DNA from: Pseudomonadota bacterium
Lineage (GTDB): Bacteria > Pseudomonadota > Alphaproteobacteria > Caulobacterales > Caulobacteraceae
Direction: 5' to 3'
DNA: 19,015 bases
Assembly (NCBI GenBank): GCA_023445955.1
Contig: JAEXJH010000301.1
Coordinates: 1 to 19,015, forward strand
Shown here piece by piece: positions 1 to 7,253 of this stretch (its first letter is position 1; the number at the start of each line of letters is the position of its first letter). The notes below the pieces were generated by a model. The model ran no database searches. It was not told the origin of the DNA and saw only the letters and a list, made by a program, of their open reading frames with translations. The position numbers and the translations under genes are program-made.

Positions 1-1059
1 GTCCACAGCCTGGCCTGGCAGAAGATCCTGCACGCCAAGGGCTGGGCGGCCCCGACCTGGCCCGTCGATTACGGCGGTCCCGGCTGGAGCGACATTCAGC
101 GCCACGTCTTCTTCGCCGAATGCGCCCGCGCCGGCGCCCCGAACCTTGCGCCGATGGGCCTGCGGATGGTGGCGCCGGCGATCATGGCGTTCGGAACGCC
201 GGAGCAGAAGGCCCGCTACCTGCCGCGCATCCTGTCGGGCGAGGACTACTGGTGCCAGGGCTATTCCGAGCCGGGCTCGGGCTCCGACCTCGCCAGCCTG
301 CAGATGCGCGCGGTGGCCGACGGCGACGACTACGTCCTCAACGGCTCGAAGATCTGGACCACACACGCCCATTGGGCGAGCCACATGTTCTGCTTGGTCC
401 GCACGTCCACCGAGGGCAAGCCGCAGGCCGGCATCACCTTCCTGCTGATCGAGATGGATCGGCCGGGCATCAAGATCGACCCGATCGTCACTCTGGCCGG
501 CGAACACGAGGTCAACCAGGTGTTCTTCGACGACGTCCGCACGCCCCAGGCCGACCGGCTGGGCGCGGAGAACCAGGGCTGGACCGTCGCCAAGCACCTC
601 CTCGAATTCGAACGCGGCGGCGGCTATGCGGCCGGACTGCATGCGGGCCTGGAGCGTCTGCGCGACATGGCCCAGGCCGAAGAGATCCTCGACGATCCTC
701 ACTACCGCCGTCGCCTCGCCGAGGCGCAGATCGACGCCCTGGCCATCGACATCACCGAGCGCCGAGTGCTCTCCGCCCTGGCCGCCGGCGGTAAGCCCGG
801 TCCAGCCTCGTCGATCCTGAAGCTGCAGGGGTCCGAGCAGCTCCAGCGCCTGGACGAACTCGGGATCGACGCCCTGGCGACCTACATCGCCCCACACCAG
901 CCCAAGGCCCGCGAGGCCGGCTCCAACGAGACCCCGGTCGGTCCCGAACACGGCCTGACGACCATGGCCCGCTACCTCAACAACCGGGCGGCCTCGATCT
1001 ATGGCGGCTCCAACGAGATCCAGCGCGACATCATCGCCAAGCTTGTTCTGGGGTTGTAA
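1..1059 (+). CDS. Acyl-CoA dehydrogenase, 5'-truncated by the window edge
   Basis: The frame is open from base 1 and ends at TAA 1057-1059, so the first part of the gene lies outside; 352 residues are visible. Acyl-CoA dehydrogenases are FAD flavoproteins that make the alpha-beta double bond in acyl-CoA thioesters and pass electrons to ETF. Visible family marks are the N-terminal WPVDYGG segment, the middle-domain YSEPGSGSDLAS block that contacts flavin and substrate, the NGSKIWTTHA strand, and the C-terminal IYGGSNEIQRDIIAK motif. The position that holds the catalytic Glu in medium-chain enzymes (YEG) is Gly here, as in several bacterial FadE-type subfamilies, so the base must lie elsewhere or in a partner subunit. 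The next gene on the same strand is a TonB-dependent receptor, which may supply the substrate. The family call is secure; the substrate is unknown. Confidence 0.95.
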   Translation, partial: VHSLAWQKILHAKGWAAPTWPVDYGGPGWSDIQRHVFFAECARAGAPNLAPMGLRMVAPAIMAFGTPEQKARYLPRILSGEDYWCQGYSEPGSGSDLASLQMRAVADGDDYVLNGSKIWTTHAHWASHMFCLVRTSTEGKPQAGITFLLIEMDRPGIKIDPIVTLAGEHEVNQVFFDDVRTPQADRLGAENQGWTVAKHLLEFERGGGYAAGLHAGLERLRDMAQAEEILDDPHYRRRLAEAQIDALAIDITERRVLSALAAGGKPGPASSILKLQGSEQLQRLDELGIDALATYIAPHQPKAREAGSNETPVGPEHGLTTMARYLNNRAASIYGGSNEIQRDIIAKLVLGL

Positions 1060-1070
1060 TGGCGCCTCAC

Positions 1071-1086
1071 CTATCGATTCCGATAG
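1071..1086. repeat. Short inverted repeat upstream of the receptor gene
   Basis: CTATCG and CGATAG are perfect 6-base arms around a 4-base spacer, between the acyl-CoA dehydrogenase stop and the receptor start. The spacer creates a GATTC (GANTC, CcrM-type) site. There is no T-tract, so this is not an intrinsic terminator. It could be an operator or a weak hairpin; no promoter hexamers are convincing in the 107-base gap. Confidence 0.3.
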
Positions 1087-1166
1087 CTTGTTACGCGAGA
1101 GGCCCAACCGCACGCTCCCGTTAGAGTTCGCGCCCGATGCAGGCGCGGCCAAAGGGAGGTAATCGG

Positions 1167-3596
1167 ATGCCAGGACCCACGCGCCTGACCCTGAGCGTGT
1201 CGGCGCTCGCCTTGGCTGTGGCGGTCCCCGCCATGGCCCAGACCACGCCGCAGAAGCCTGACGACAGCCTGACGATCGACACCCTGGTGGTCACGGCCCA
1301 GCGCCGCGAGGAGACCGCCAACAGCGTCGGCATGCCGATCCAGGCCTTCAGTGGGCAGGCCCTGCAGCAGCTGCGGGTCACCGACCCCAAGGACCTCTCG
1401 ACCGTCGCCCCTAGCTTTACGGTCAGCCAGAGCTATCAGGGCGTGCCGACCTACACGCTGCGCGGCATCGGCTTCAACACCATCAACCTGTCGGCCACCT
1501 CGACCGTCGGCACCTATTGGGACGAGGTCGCCTACGCCTATCCGTTCATGAACACCGGCCCGATCTTCGACCTGGAGCGGGTGGAGGTGCTGAAAGGTCC
1601 GCAAGGCACGCTCTACGGCCGCAACACCACCGCCGGCCTGATCGACTTCGTTACCCACAAGCCGACCGAGCAGTTCGAGGGCTCCATTGTTGCCGAGGTG
1701 GGCGACTACAAGACCCACAATTTCGAGGGCATGCTCAGCGGCGCCCTGGGCGAGCGGGTTCAGGGCCGTTTCGCGTTCCGCACCGAGGACAGCGACAAAG
1801 GCTGGCAGGTCAGCAACACCCGCGGCGAACGCCTGGGCGAGAACCACCGTGACGGCTGGCGCGCCTCGCTGGCCTTCCAGCCGACCGACAAGGTCGACAT
1901 CGACCTCTCCTATTCCGGCTGGCGCAACAAGTCCGACACCGTGGCCGCCCAAGGCATCGGCTTCACGCCCGCCACCGCCGCCAGCCCGTTCAACGCTCCG
2001 GGCATCGTCAGCTACATCGCCAACAACAAGCCGACCAAGGCCAGCCAGGCCGACTGGGCGCCGCTGGCCGTGCGCGGGACGGACGCTGGCGCCGGGGTCG
2101 GCATCCGCGATCCCTACCGCGAGGACGACAAGTTCGACGCCGGCAAGCTGCGCATCGCCTGGGACGTCGGCGACCACGTCACCCTGGTCTCACTGACCAG
2201 CTACAACAAGCTGACCCGCGATGCGGTGTTCGACTGGAGCGGCGCGCCCTACGAGATCCTGATCCAGAAGGCCCACGGCGAGATCGAGTCGACCGCCGAG
2301 GAGCTCCACCTGGAAGGCGTCACCGACAAGGGCTCGTGGCTGGTCGGGGGCTATGTCGCCCACGACAAGATCCTCGACATGAACCGCACCCTGCTGGGCC
2401 AGAACGCCAATGTCGGCACGATCCGCTATGTCGGCTCGACCCTGCTGGCCACGCAGTTCAACAGCTTCGGCTACACGGCCCTGCAGATGAGCCAGGCTTT
2501 CCGTACCTATGAGGACGTCGGCAATATCGAGACCGACACCTGGAGCCTGTTCGCCAATGTCGACCGCAAGCTGACCGACGATCTGAAGCTGACCCTGGGC
2601 GTCCGCTACAGTCAGGACAAACAGGACTATGTCGGCTGCTCGCGCGACTACAACGGCTCGATGGTGGTCAACGTCAACGTGGTCAACCGAGCGCTGTTCG
2701 CCGGCGCCTATGGCCTGGTCGCGCCGATCGCGGTCAACGGCTGCAACACCTTCGATCCGGCGACCAAGAGCTTTGGCCTGGTGAAGTCCAAGCTGGACGA
2801 GGACAACATCGCCTGGCGCGCGGCCCTGGACTGGCAGGCCGCGCCGGACGTCCTGGTCTACGGCTCGATCTCGCGCGGGGCCAAGGCGGGCGCGACCCCG
2901 ATCAACGCCGCCAACATCTCGACCCAGAATGCTCCGGCGCGGCAGGAAATGCTGACCGCCTACGAGCTGGGCGTGAAGGCGGGCCTGTTCGAGCGTCGGG
3001 TCCAGGCCAACCTGTCGGCCTTCTATTACGACTACAGCGACAAGCAGCTGAGCGTGTACTTCGCCGACCCGATCTATACGGCCCTGGCGCGGCTGGCCAA
3101 CGTGCCCAACGCCGAGGCCCACGGGGTCGATGGCGACATCACCTGGCGCGCCACGCGGGCCCTGACCTTCATCGCCTCGGCCACGCTGCTGCACACCGAG
3201 GTGAAGGGCTATACCGGCATCAACGCGGCCGGCCAGGCCCAGAACTTCGACGGCGCGCCATTCCTCTACAGCCCGAAGTTCCAGGGCGGCCTGACCGCTC
3301 TGTTCCACCAGCCGATCGGCAATGGGCTGGAGCTGAACGCCGCCCTGAACGGCCGTTACCAGTCCAAGTCGCAGGCCGATCTCGACGGCAATCCGCTGTT
3401 CGTGATCGACAGCTACGGCCTGCTCAACGCCAGCCTCGGCATCGGCAATCCGGACAAGGGCTGGGACCTGTCGATCTGGGGCCGCAACATCACCAACGAA
3501 TATTACTGGAGCGCAGTGAGCAGCAACGCCAACGTCGTGGTTCGCTTCCCGGGAAAGCCGACGACCTGGGGGGCGAGCCTGAGCTGGAAGTTCTGA
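1167..3596 (+). CDS. TonB-dependent outer membrane receptor
   Basis: This 809-residue precursor belongs to the outer-membrane active transporters that import bulky ligands using ExbB-ExbD-TonB energy. The start is ATG 1167 because GGGAGGT (1154-1160) lies 6 bases upstream; an in-frame ATG at 1137 has no such site. Residues 1-24 form a signal peptide ending in AMA. A TonB-box-like DTLVVTAQR follows near residue 38, then the plug with RVEVLKGPQGTLYG near residue 138, then a long beta-barrel ending in WGASLSWKF with the terminal Phe typical of BAM substrates. I see only two cysteines, at about 491 and 526, probably a disulfide in an external loop. The sequence style is that of the large Caulobacter/sphingomonad receptor group that takes up carbohydrates, aromatics or lipids. 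Pairing with an acyl-CoA dehydrogenase suggests a lipid-like ligand, which is inference. Confidence 0.95.
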   Translation: MPGPTRLTLSVSALALAVAVPAMAQTTPQKPDDSLTIDTLVVTAQRREETANSVGMPIQAFSGQALQQLRVTDPKDLSTVAPSFTVSQSYQGVPTYTLRGIGFNTINLSATSTVGTYWDEVAYAYPFMNTGPIFDLERVEVLKGPQGTLYGRNTTAGLIDFVTHKPTEQFEGSIVAEVGDYKTHNFEGMLSGALGERVQGRFAFRTEDSDKGWQVSNTRGERLGENHRDGWRASLAFQPTDKVDIDLSYSGWRNKSDTVAAQGIGFTPATAASPFNAPGIVSYIANNKPTKASQADWAPLAVRGTDAGAGVGIRDPYREDDKFDAGKLRIAWDVGDHVTLVSLTSYNKLTRDAVFDWSGAPYEILIQKAHGEIESTAEELHLEGVTDKGSWLVGGYVAHDKILDMNRTLLGQNANVGTIRYVGSTLLATQFNSFGYTALQMSQAFRTYEDVGNIETDTWSLFANVDRKLTDDLKLTLGVRYSQDKQDYVGCSRDYNGSMVVNVNVVNRALFAGAYGLVAPIAVNGCNTFDPATKSFGLVKSKLDEDNIAWRAALDWQAAPDVLVYGSISRGAKAGATPINAANISTQNAPARQEMLTAYELGVKAGLFERRVQANLSAFYYDYSDKQLSVYFADPIYTALARLANVPNAEAHGVDGDITWRATRALTFIASATLLHTEVKGYTGINAAGQAQNFDGAPFLYSPKFQGGLTALFHQPIGNGLELNAALNGRYQSKSQADLDGNPLFVIDSYGLLNASLGIGNPDKGWDLSIWGRNITNEYYWSAVSSNANVVVRFPGKPTTWGASLSWKF

Positions 3597-3603
3597 TGAG
3601 CCG

Positions 3604-3687
3604 GAAACCTCGTCCTTCGACAGGCTCAGGATGAGGTTTCCTACTAAGCCGCCGTAGTCCTCATCCTGAGCTTGTCGAAGGACGAGG
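3604..3687. repeat. Inverted extragenic repeat pair, likely bidirectional terminator
   Basis: Arms 3608-3636 and 3659-3687 are 29-base reverse complements with one mismatch, separated by 22 bases. Each arm is itself an imperfect hairpin: GAAACCTC at 3604-3611 pairs with GAGGTTTC at 3633-3640. The core CCTTCGACAAGCTCAGGATG is, from memory, a palindromic intergenic repeat common in Caulobacter and sphingomonad genomes. It sits between two convergent genes, the receptor and modB, where it could fold in either transcript and stop transcription or stabilise 3' ends. It lacks a clear T-tract. Confidence 0.8.
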
Positions 3688-3742
3688 ACGGTCCCTCGAT
3701 CTCGGTCCTTGGAGCGCGGCGTCCCCACGTCGCGCTCTTCTT

Positions 3743-4417
3743 TTACGACCGCGTCCTAAGCAGGATCTTGGACCTGGCCTCCAAGCCCAGCAGGGTGAAC
3801 AGCACCAGGAACGCGAAGACCAGCAGCATCACCGACAGGCGGTGCGCCTGCCCCCACTCCAGCCCCTCGACCAGACGGAAGATCTCGGTCGACAGCACCG
3901 CGGTCTCGCCGGGGATATTGCCGCCCAGCATCATCACCACCCCGAACTCCCCCACCGTGTGGGCGAAGACCAGGATCGCGGCGGCGACATAGCCCGGGAT
4001 CGACAGCGGCATGGCCACCCGCCAGAAGCGCTGCCAGGGCGAGGCGCCCAGGGTGGCGGCCGCCTCCAGCGGCTCGTCGCCGACGGCCAGGAACGCATTG
4101 CGCAGCGGCTGCACCGCAAACGGCAGGGAGTAGATCAGCGACCCGATCACCAGGCCCTCGAAGGTGAAGGCCAGGGTCCGGATCCCGAACGGCTGCAGCA
4201 GCGCCATCAGCGGGCTCTTCGGCCCCAGGGCGATCAGCAGGTAGAAGCCCAGCACCGTCGGCGGCAGCACGATCGGCAGGGCGACCAGCGCCGTCACCGG
4301 CGTCCGCAACCGCGAACGCCCGCGCGCCAGCCACCAGGACAGCGGCGTGGCCAGGGCCAGCAGCAGGATCGTGGTGATCCCCGCCAGCTTGCCCGTCAGC
4401 CACAGCACCTCCGTCAT
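3743..4417 (-). CDS. modB: Molybdate ABC transporter permease
   Basis: A 224-residue inner-membrane permease that forms the channel of the molybdate importer; E. coli ModB is of similar size (about 229 residues). Hydrophobic segments run through the protein, starting with TGKLAGITTILLLALATPL. The EAA-type loop that docks on the ATPase is visible as EAAATLGASPWQRFWRVAMP, followed by the HTVGEFGVVMMLGGN block typical of ModB/CysT/CysW permeases. The start ATG (4415-4417) lies three bases after the modA stop, so the two genes form one minus-strand operon. The gene ends at TAA 3743-3745 and the next gene is convergent, so the expected modC ATPase gene does not follow. The substrate assignment rests on modA and modE next door. 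Confidence 0.92.
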   Translation of the reverse strand: MTEVLWLTGKLAGITTILLLALATPLSWWLARGRSRLRTPVTALVALPIVLPPTVLGFYLLIALGPKSPLMALLQPFGIRTLAFTFEGLVIGSLIYSLPFAVQPLRNAFLAVGDEPLEAAATLGASPWQRFWRVAMPLSIPGYVAAAILVFAHTVGEFGVVMMLGGNIPGETAVLSTEIFRLVEGLEWGQAHRLSVMLLVFAFLVLFTLLGLEARSKILLRTRS

Positions 4418-4420
4418 GGA

Positions 4421-5170
4421 TCAGCGAACCTCGTAGCCGTAGCGCTTGATGATCGCCTTGGCCTCGCCGCTCTTCAGGAACGCCATAAAGGCCTTGGCCG
4501 CCGCGTTGTTGGGGCCGGTCTTCAGCAGCACGGCCTGCTGATCGATCGGGGTGTGGTCGGCAGCCGGCACGACCCAGCGCGAGCCGCCCCGCTCACCCAC
4601 CACCTGCGACAGGGCCACGAAGCCCAGCTCGGCGGCGCCGGTCTGGACGTACTGGAAGGCCTGGGTGATCGAGGTCCCCTGCACGATCTTCGGCTTCAGC
4701 GCATCGTACAGCTTCAGCTTGGTCAGGGTCTCGACCGCCGCCTGGCCGTAAGGCGCGGCCTTGGGGTCGGCGATCGACAGCTTCTCGAACTTGCCGGTCT
4801 TCAACACCGTCCCCTTGCCATCCACCAGGCCCGGCGTCTTGCTGTAGAGCACGAGGCGCCCGGTGGCGTAGGTGAAGCGCGAGCCCGGGACCGCCAGACC
4901 CTCGGCCTCGGCCTTCTGCGGGCGCTCGACGTCAGCCGACAGGAAGACCTCGAACGGCGCGCCATTGGCGATCTGGGTGTAGAACTGGCCCGAGGAGCCG
5001 AAACTCAAGGTCGCGTCGTGGCCGGTCTTGGCCTTGAACTTCGCGGCGATCTCCTTGGCGGCTTCCGTGAAGTTGGCGGCCACGGCCACCTTGGTCTCGC
5101 CGGCGAAGGCGGTCCCGCCCAGCGCGACGGACAGGAGCGCGGCGATCAGCATCGGACGGCGGGCGATCAT
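4421..5170 (-). CDS. modA: Molybdate-binding periplasmic protein
   Basis: A 249-residue solute-binding protein that captures molybdate (possibly tungstate) in the periplasm and delivers it to ModB. The start is placed at ATG 5168-5170 because AGGA lies 7 bases upstream. That start gives a compact signal peptide (MIARRPMLIAALLSVALGG to AFA), whereas a start at 5212 would add a stretch unlike any leader. Family marks are VAVAANFTEAAKEIAAKFK, FGSSGQFYTQIANGAPFEVF with oxyanion-binding Ser residues, FLSADVERPQ, and late blocks GTSITQAFQYVQTGAAELGFV and GYEVR at the C-terminus. It is the first gene of the modAB operon, divergent from modE. The family assignment is firm. Confidence 0.95.
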   Translation of the reverse strand: MIARRPMLIAALLSVALGGTAFAGETKVAVAANFTEAAKEIAAKFKAKTGHDATLSFGSSGQFYTQIANGAPFEVFLSADVERPQKAEAEGLAVPGSRFTYATGRLVLYSKTPGLVDGKGTVLKTGKFEKLSIADPKAAPYGQAAVETLTKLKLYDALKPKIVQGTSITQAFQYVQTGAAELGFVALSQVVGERGGSRWVVPAADHTPIDQQAVLLKTGPNNAAAKAFMAFLKSGEAKAIIKRYGYEVR

Positions 5171-5242
5171 CTGGTAGTCCTGGAGCCAGCGCTGCGGGGT
5201 TAGGCAGCACATCTACATAACGGCCGGACCGGAACAAGCCAC
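5171..5242. promoter_or_regulatory. Divergent modA / modE control region
   Basis: These 72 bases separate the modA and modE starts. The segment TACATAACG (5214-5222) resembles one half of the Mo-box bound by ModE proteins (TATATAACG-like in E. coli). A matching opposite half is weak (GGTTAGGC, about 5198-5205). A perfect palindrome GCCACGTGGC (5238-5247) covers the modE GTG start. No -35/-10 pair of good quality is visible on either strand. ModE repression of modAB is expected from the family; the exact site here is a guess. Confidence 0.35.
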
Positions 5243-6007
5243 GTGGCGAACAACGACGACTTCAGCGCCTCCCTGATCCTCAAGCGCGGCGGCCTGGCCC
5301 GCGTGGGGTTGGAGCGCATCGCCCTGCTGGAAGCCGTCGCGGCCCTGGGCTCGATCAGCGCCGCCGCCAAGCAGGTCGGGCTCTCCTACAAGGGCGCGTG
5401 GGACGGCGTGCAGGCGCTGAACAACCTGTTCGACGCGCCCCTGGTCAACGCCGCCCCGGGCGGCCGCAGCGGCGGGACGGCCGAGGTCACGCCGCGCGGG
5501 CAAGCCGTGATCCGCGCCTTCCGCGCCGTCGAGCGCGAGGTCGAGACGGCCTTCGCCCGGCTGGAAGGTCCCGGCGACGCCGAACTGCTGTGGAGTCTGG
5601 GCCTGCGCACCAGCGCCCGCAACGCCTTGCGCGGGACGGTGAGCGCGATCGAGGGCGATGGCGTCACCACGACCGTGGCCCTTGCGCTGGGCGAGGGCCT
5701 GACGCTCCGCGCCTCGATCACCCAGCGCAGCGTCGAGGACCTGGGCCTCGCGCCCGGCCGCGCCGCCATCGCGCTGATCAAGTCCAGCTTCGTGCGGATC
5801 GGCGAGGCCGGCGGCGACAACCGGCTGGCGGGCGAGATCGTCGACCGCGAGGCCGGCGAGACCTCGGCGGAGGTGACGATCGCGCTCTCGGCGGGGAAGA
5901 GCCTGACGGCGACCGTGAAGCCGGGCGACGCGGCGTGGGGACTGGCGGTCGGCGCGCGCGTCGAAGCCCACATCGCCGCCGCCGACATCATCCTGGCCGT
6001 CGACTAG
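5243..6007 (+). CDS. modE: Molybdate-responsive transcription regulator
   Basis: A 254-residue ModE: E. coli ModE has 262 residues and the same plan. Residues about 20-110 are a LysR-like winged helix (LLEAVAALGSISAAAKQVGL then SYKGAWDGVQALNNLF). Two tandem Mop/TOBE molybdate-binding domains follow, about 120-190 and 193-254. The first has the classical SARN-x-LRG signature (Ser124-Asn127). The second keeps a degenerate form (NRLAGEIV). When bound to molybdate, ModE represses modABC in characterised bacteria. The start is GTG 5243-5245 with only a poor ribosome-binding site (CGGAAC). The stop TAG shares bases with the stop of the convergent marR gene (CTAG, 6004-6007). Confidence 0.93.
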   Translation: MANNDDFSASLILKRGGLARVGLERIALLEAVAALGSISAAAKQVGLSYKGAWDGVQALNNLFDAPLVNAAPGGRSGGTAEVTPRGQAVIRAFRAVEREVETAFARLEGPGDAELLWSLGLRTSARNALRGTVSAIEGDGVTTTVALALGEGLTLRASITQRSVEDLGLAPGRAAIALIKSSFVRIGEAGGDNRLAGEIVDREAGETSAEVTIALSAGKSLTATVKPGDAAWGLAVGARVEAHIAAADIILAVD

Positions 6008-6447
6008 GCCAAGGCCCGCAGGCCGGTCCGCAGCCCCTCGCCGCCGCCATCCAGCTCCTCGTCGAGCTTGCCGTGCTCGCGCGTCCAGATCGGAAGCGCT
6101 TGCGCCAGCACCGCCCGCCCGGCGTCGGTCAGGCTCAGCACCCGCGCGCGGCGGTCCTTGGCGTCGGCGGCGATGATCAGCAGACCCCGCCGCTCCAGCG
6201 GCTTCAGCGCCGCCGTCAGGGTGGTGCGGTCCATGGCCAGCAGGTTCGCCACCCCGCCCAGCCCCGCCGGCGCGGGCCGGTTCAGCGACATCAGCAGCGA
6301 GAACTGGCCGTTGGTCAGCCCCACCGGCCGCAGCGCCTCGTCAAAACGCCGCGCCAGGGCTCGAGCGGCGCGCTGGACGTGCAGGCACAGGCACGTGTCG
6401 CGGACATGCAGCGTGGTCTCGAAGGGAATCAGGACCGGCTTTGACAT
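6004..6447 (-). CDS. MarR-family transcriptional repressor
   Basis: A 147-residue MarR-type winged-helix dimeric regulator. Visible are the N-terminal dimerisation helices (LCLHVQRAARALARRFDEAL), the segment LTNGQFSLLMSLNR, the recognition helix region MDRTTLTAALKPLERRGLL, the wing with DRRARVLSLTDAGRAVL, and a C-terminal helix. I chose ATG 6447 rather than the in-frame ATG at 6453. A promoter with TTGACT at 6482-6477, a 17-base spacer and CATAAT at 6459-6454 predicts transcription starting exactly at 6447, making a leaderless message, and neither ATG has a Shine-Dalgarno sequence. The palindrome inside this promoter suggests autoregulation and control of the divergent DUF899-VOC-GST genes. 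Ligand unknown; an electrophile or oxidant would fit the neighbours. Confidence 0.92.
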   Translation of the reverse strand: MSKPVLIPFETTLHVRDTCLCLHVQRAARALARRFDEALRPVGLTNGQFSLLMSLNRPAPAGLGGVANLLAMDRTTLTAALKPLERRGLLIIAADAKDRRARVLSLTDAGRAVLAQALPIWTREHGKLDEELDGGGEGLRTGLRALA

Positions 6448-6482
6448 GCCCATATTATGTTGATATCAACGTTATTAGTCAA
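6441..6482. promoter_or_regulatory. Overlapping divergent promoters for marR and the DUF899 operon
   Basis: Minus strand: -35 TTGACT (6482-6477), 17-base spacer, -10 CATAAT (6459-6454), predicted +1 at 6447, the A of the marR ATG. Plus strand: -35 TTGACA (6441-6446), 17-base spacer, -10 TATCAA (6464-6469), predicted +1 near 6476, ahead of GGAG (6504-6507) and ATG 6514. The two promoters interleave, so only one polymerase can sit here at a time. The DUF899 -35 lies inside the first codons of marR. Confidence 0.7.
6459..6470. promoter_or_regulatory. Probable MarR operator palindrome
   Basis: GTTGATATCAAC is a perfect 12-base palindrome. It fills most of the marR promoter spacer, touches its -10, and contains the -10 of the divergent promoter. 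TTGATATCAA-type palindromes fit MarR-family dimers. Occupancy would block both promoters. Confidence 0.7.
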
Positions 6483-6513
6483 GCCGATAACCCCTCAGCC
6501 TACGGAGTAAGCG

Positions 6514-7242
6514 ATGTCGCATGCCGTGGTTTCCCAGGAAGAGTGGCTGGACGCGCGCCGCGCCCTGCTGGCCAAGGAAAAGGCTCACACCCGCGCGCTG
6601 GACGCCCTTAACGCCGAGCGGCTGGCCCTGCCCTGGGTGAAGCTGGACAAGGACTATGTCTTCGACACCGAGACCGGGAAGAAGGCGCTCTCCGACCTGT
6701 TCGACGGCCGCAGCCAGTTGATGGTCTACCATTTCATGTTCGGACCCGCGTGGGAGGCCGGCTGCCCCGGCTGCTCGTTCCTGGCCGACCACCTGGACGG
6801 GACGCTGCCGCACTTGAACAACCATGACGTCACCCTGGTCGTCGCCTCGCGCGCGCCGCTGGACAAGATCGCGGCCTACAAGCGCCGGATGGGCTGGCGC
6901 TTTCCGTGGGTGTCGGCGCACGACAGCGACTTCAACCGCGACTTCGGGGTGTCGTTCACGCCCGAGGACCTGGCCGGCGAGACGGTGAACTACGACTACG
7001 CGGACATCCCCGCCGCGCAGGGCAATGACGAGCTGCCCGGCCTGTCGGCCTTCTATCGCGACGAGGCCGGCCAAGTGTTCCACACCTATTCGACCTATGC
7101 GCGGGGGTCCGAGGACCTGCTGGCGACCACCATGATCCTCGACCGCGCGCCGCTGGGCCGCAACGAGAGCGAGGGGATGGATTGGGTGCGCCGCCACGAC
7201 GAGTACGAGGACGCGCCCAAGGCGTCCTGCTGCGCCACCTGA
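6514..7242 (+). CDS. DUF899-family thioredoxin-like protein
   Basis: A 242-residue cytoplasmic protein of the DUF899 family, which has a thioredoxin/AhpC-like fold and no settled reaction. The start ATG is set by GGAG (6504-6507) 6 bases upstream. The N-terminal helix (WLDARRALLAKEKAHTRALD) and LPWVKLDKDYVF match the family. The core HFMFGPAWEAGCPGCSF carries a CPGC motif (Cys84, Cys87) in the redox position. WRFPWVSAHDSDFNRDFGV and VFHTYSTYARG are further family blocks. The protein ends in SCCAT, so a vicinal Cys pair (239-240) could act as a resolving or metal-binding site. It is the first gene of an apparent operon with VOC and GST genes, probably repressed by the divergent MarR. A role in thiol or peroxide stress is inference. 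Confidence 0.9.
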   Translation: MSHAVVSQEEWLDARRALLAKEKAHTRALDALNAERLALPWVKLDKDYVFDTETGKKALSDLFDGRSQLMVYHFMFGPAWEAGCPGCSFLADHLDGTLPHLNNHDVTLVVASRAPLDKIAAYKRRMGWRFPWVSAHDSDFNRDFGVSFTPEDLAGETVNYDYADIPAAQGNDELPGLSAFYRDEAGQVFHTYSTYARGSEDLLATTMILDRAPLGRNESEGMDWVRRHDEYEDAPKASCCAT

Positions 7243-7253
7243 AGGAACGCCCC

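Noticed and set aside
2190..3728. Long minus-strand open frame (about 512 codons) opposite the receptor gene
   Set aside because: It is the complement of a well-supported receptor with motifs along its length. Its composition (Val, Gly, Arg, Asp rich with no domain) is the usual shadow of high-GC coding DNA.
3842..5203. Long plus-strand open frame (about 453 codons) opposite modA-modB
   Set aside because: It runs antisense across two real genes and their junction, is rich in Gln, Arg, Gly and His, and has no recognisable domain.
6451..6453. Upstream in-frame ATG for marR
   Set aside because: It lies between the predicted -10 and +1, so it would not be in the transcript, and it has no ribosome-binding site.
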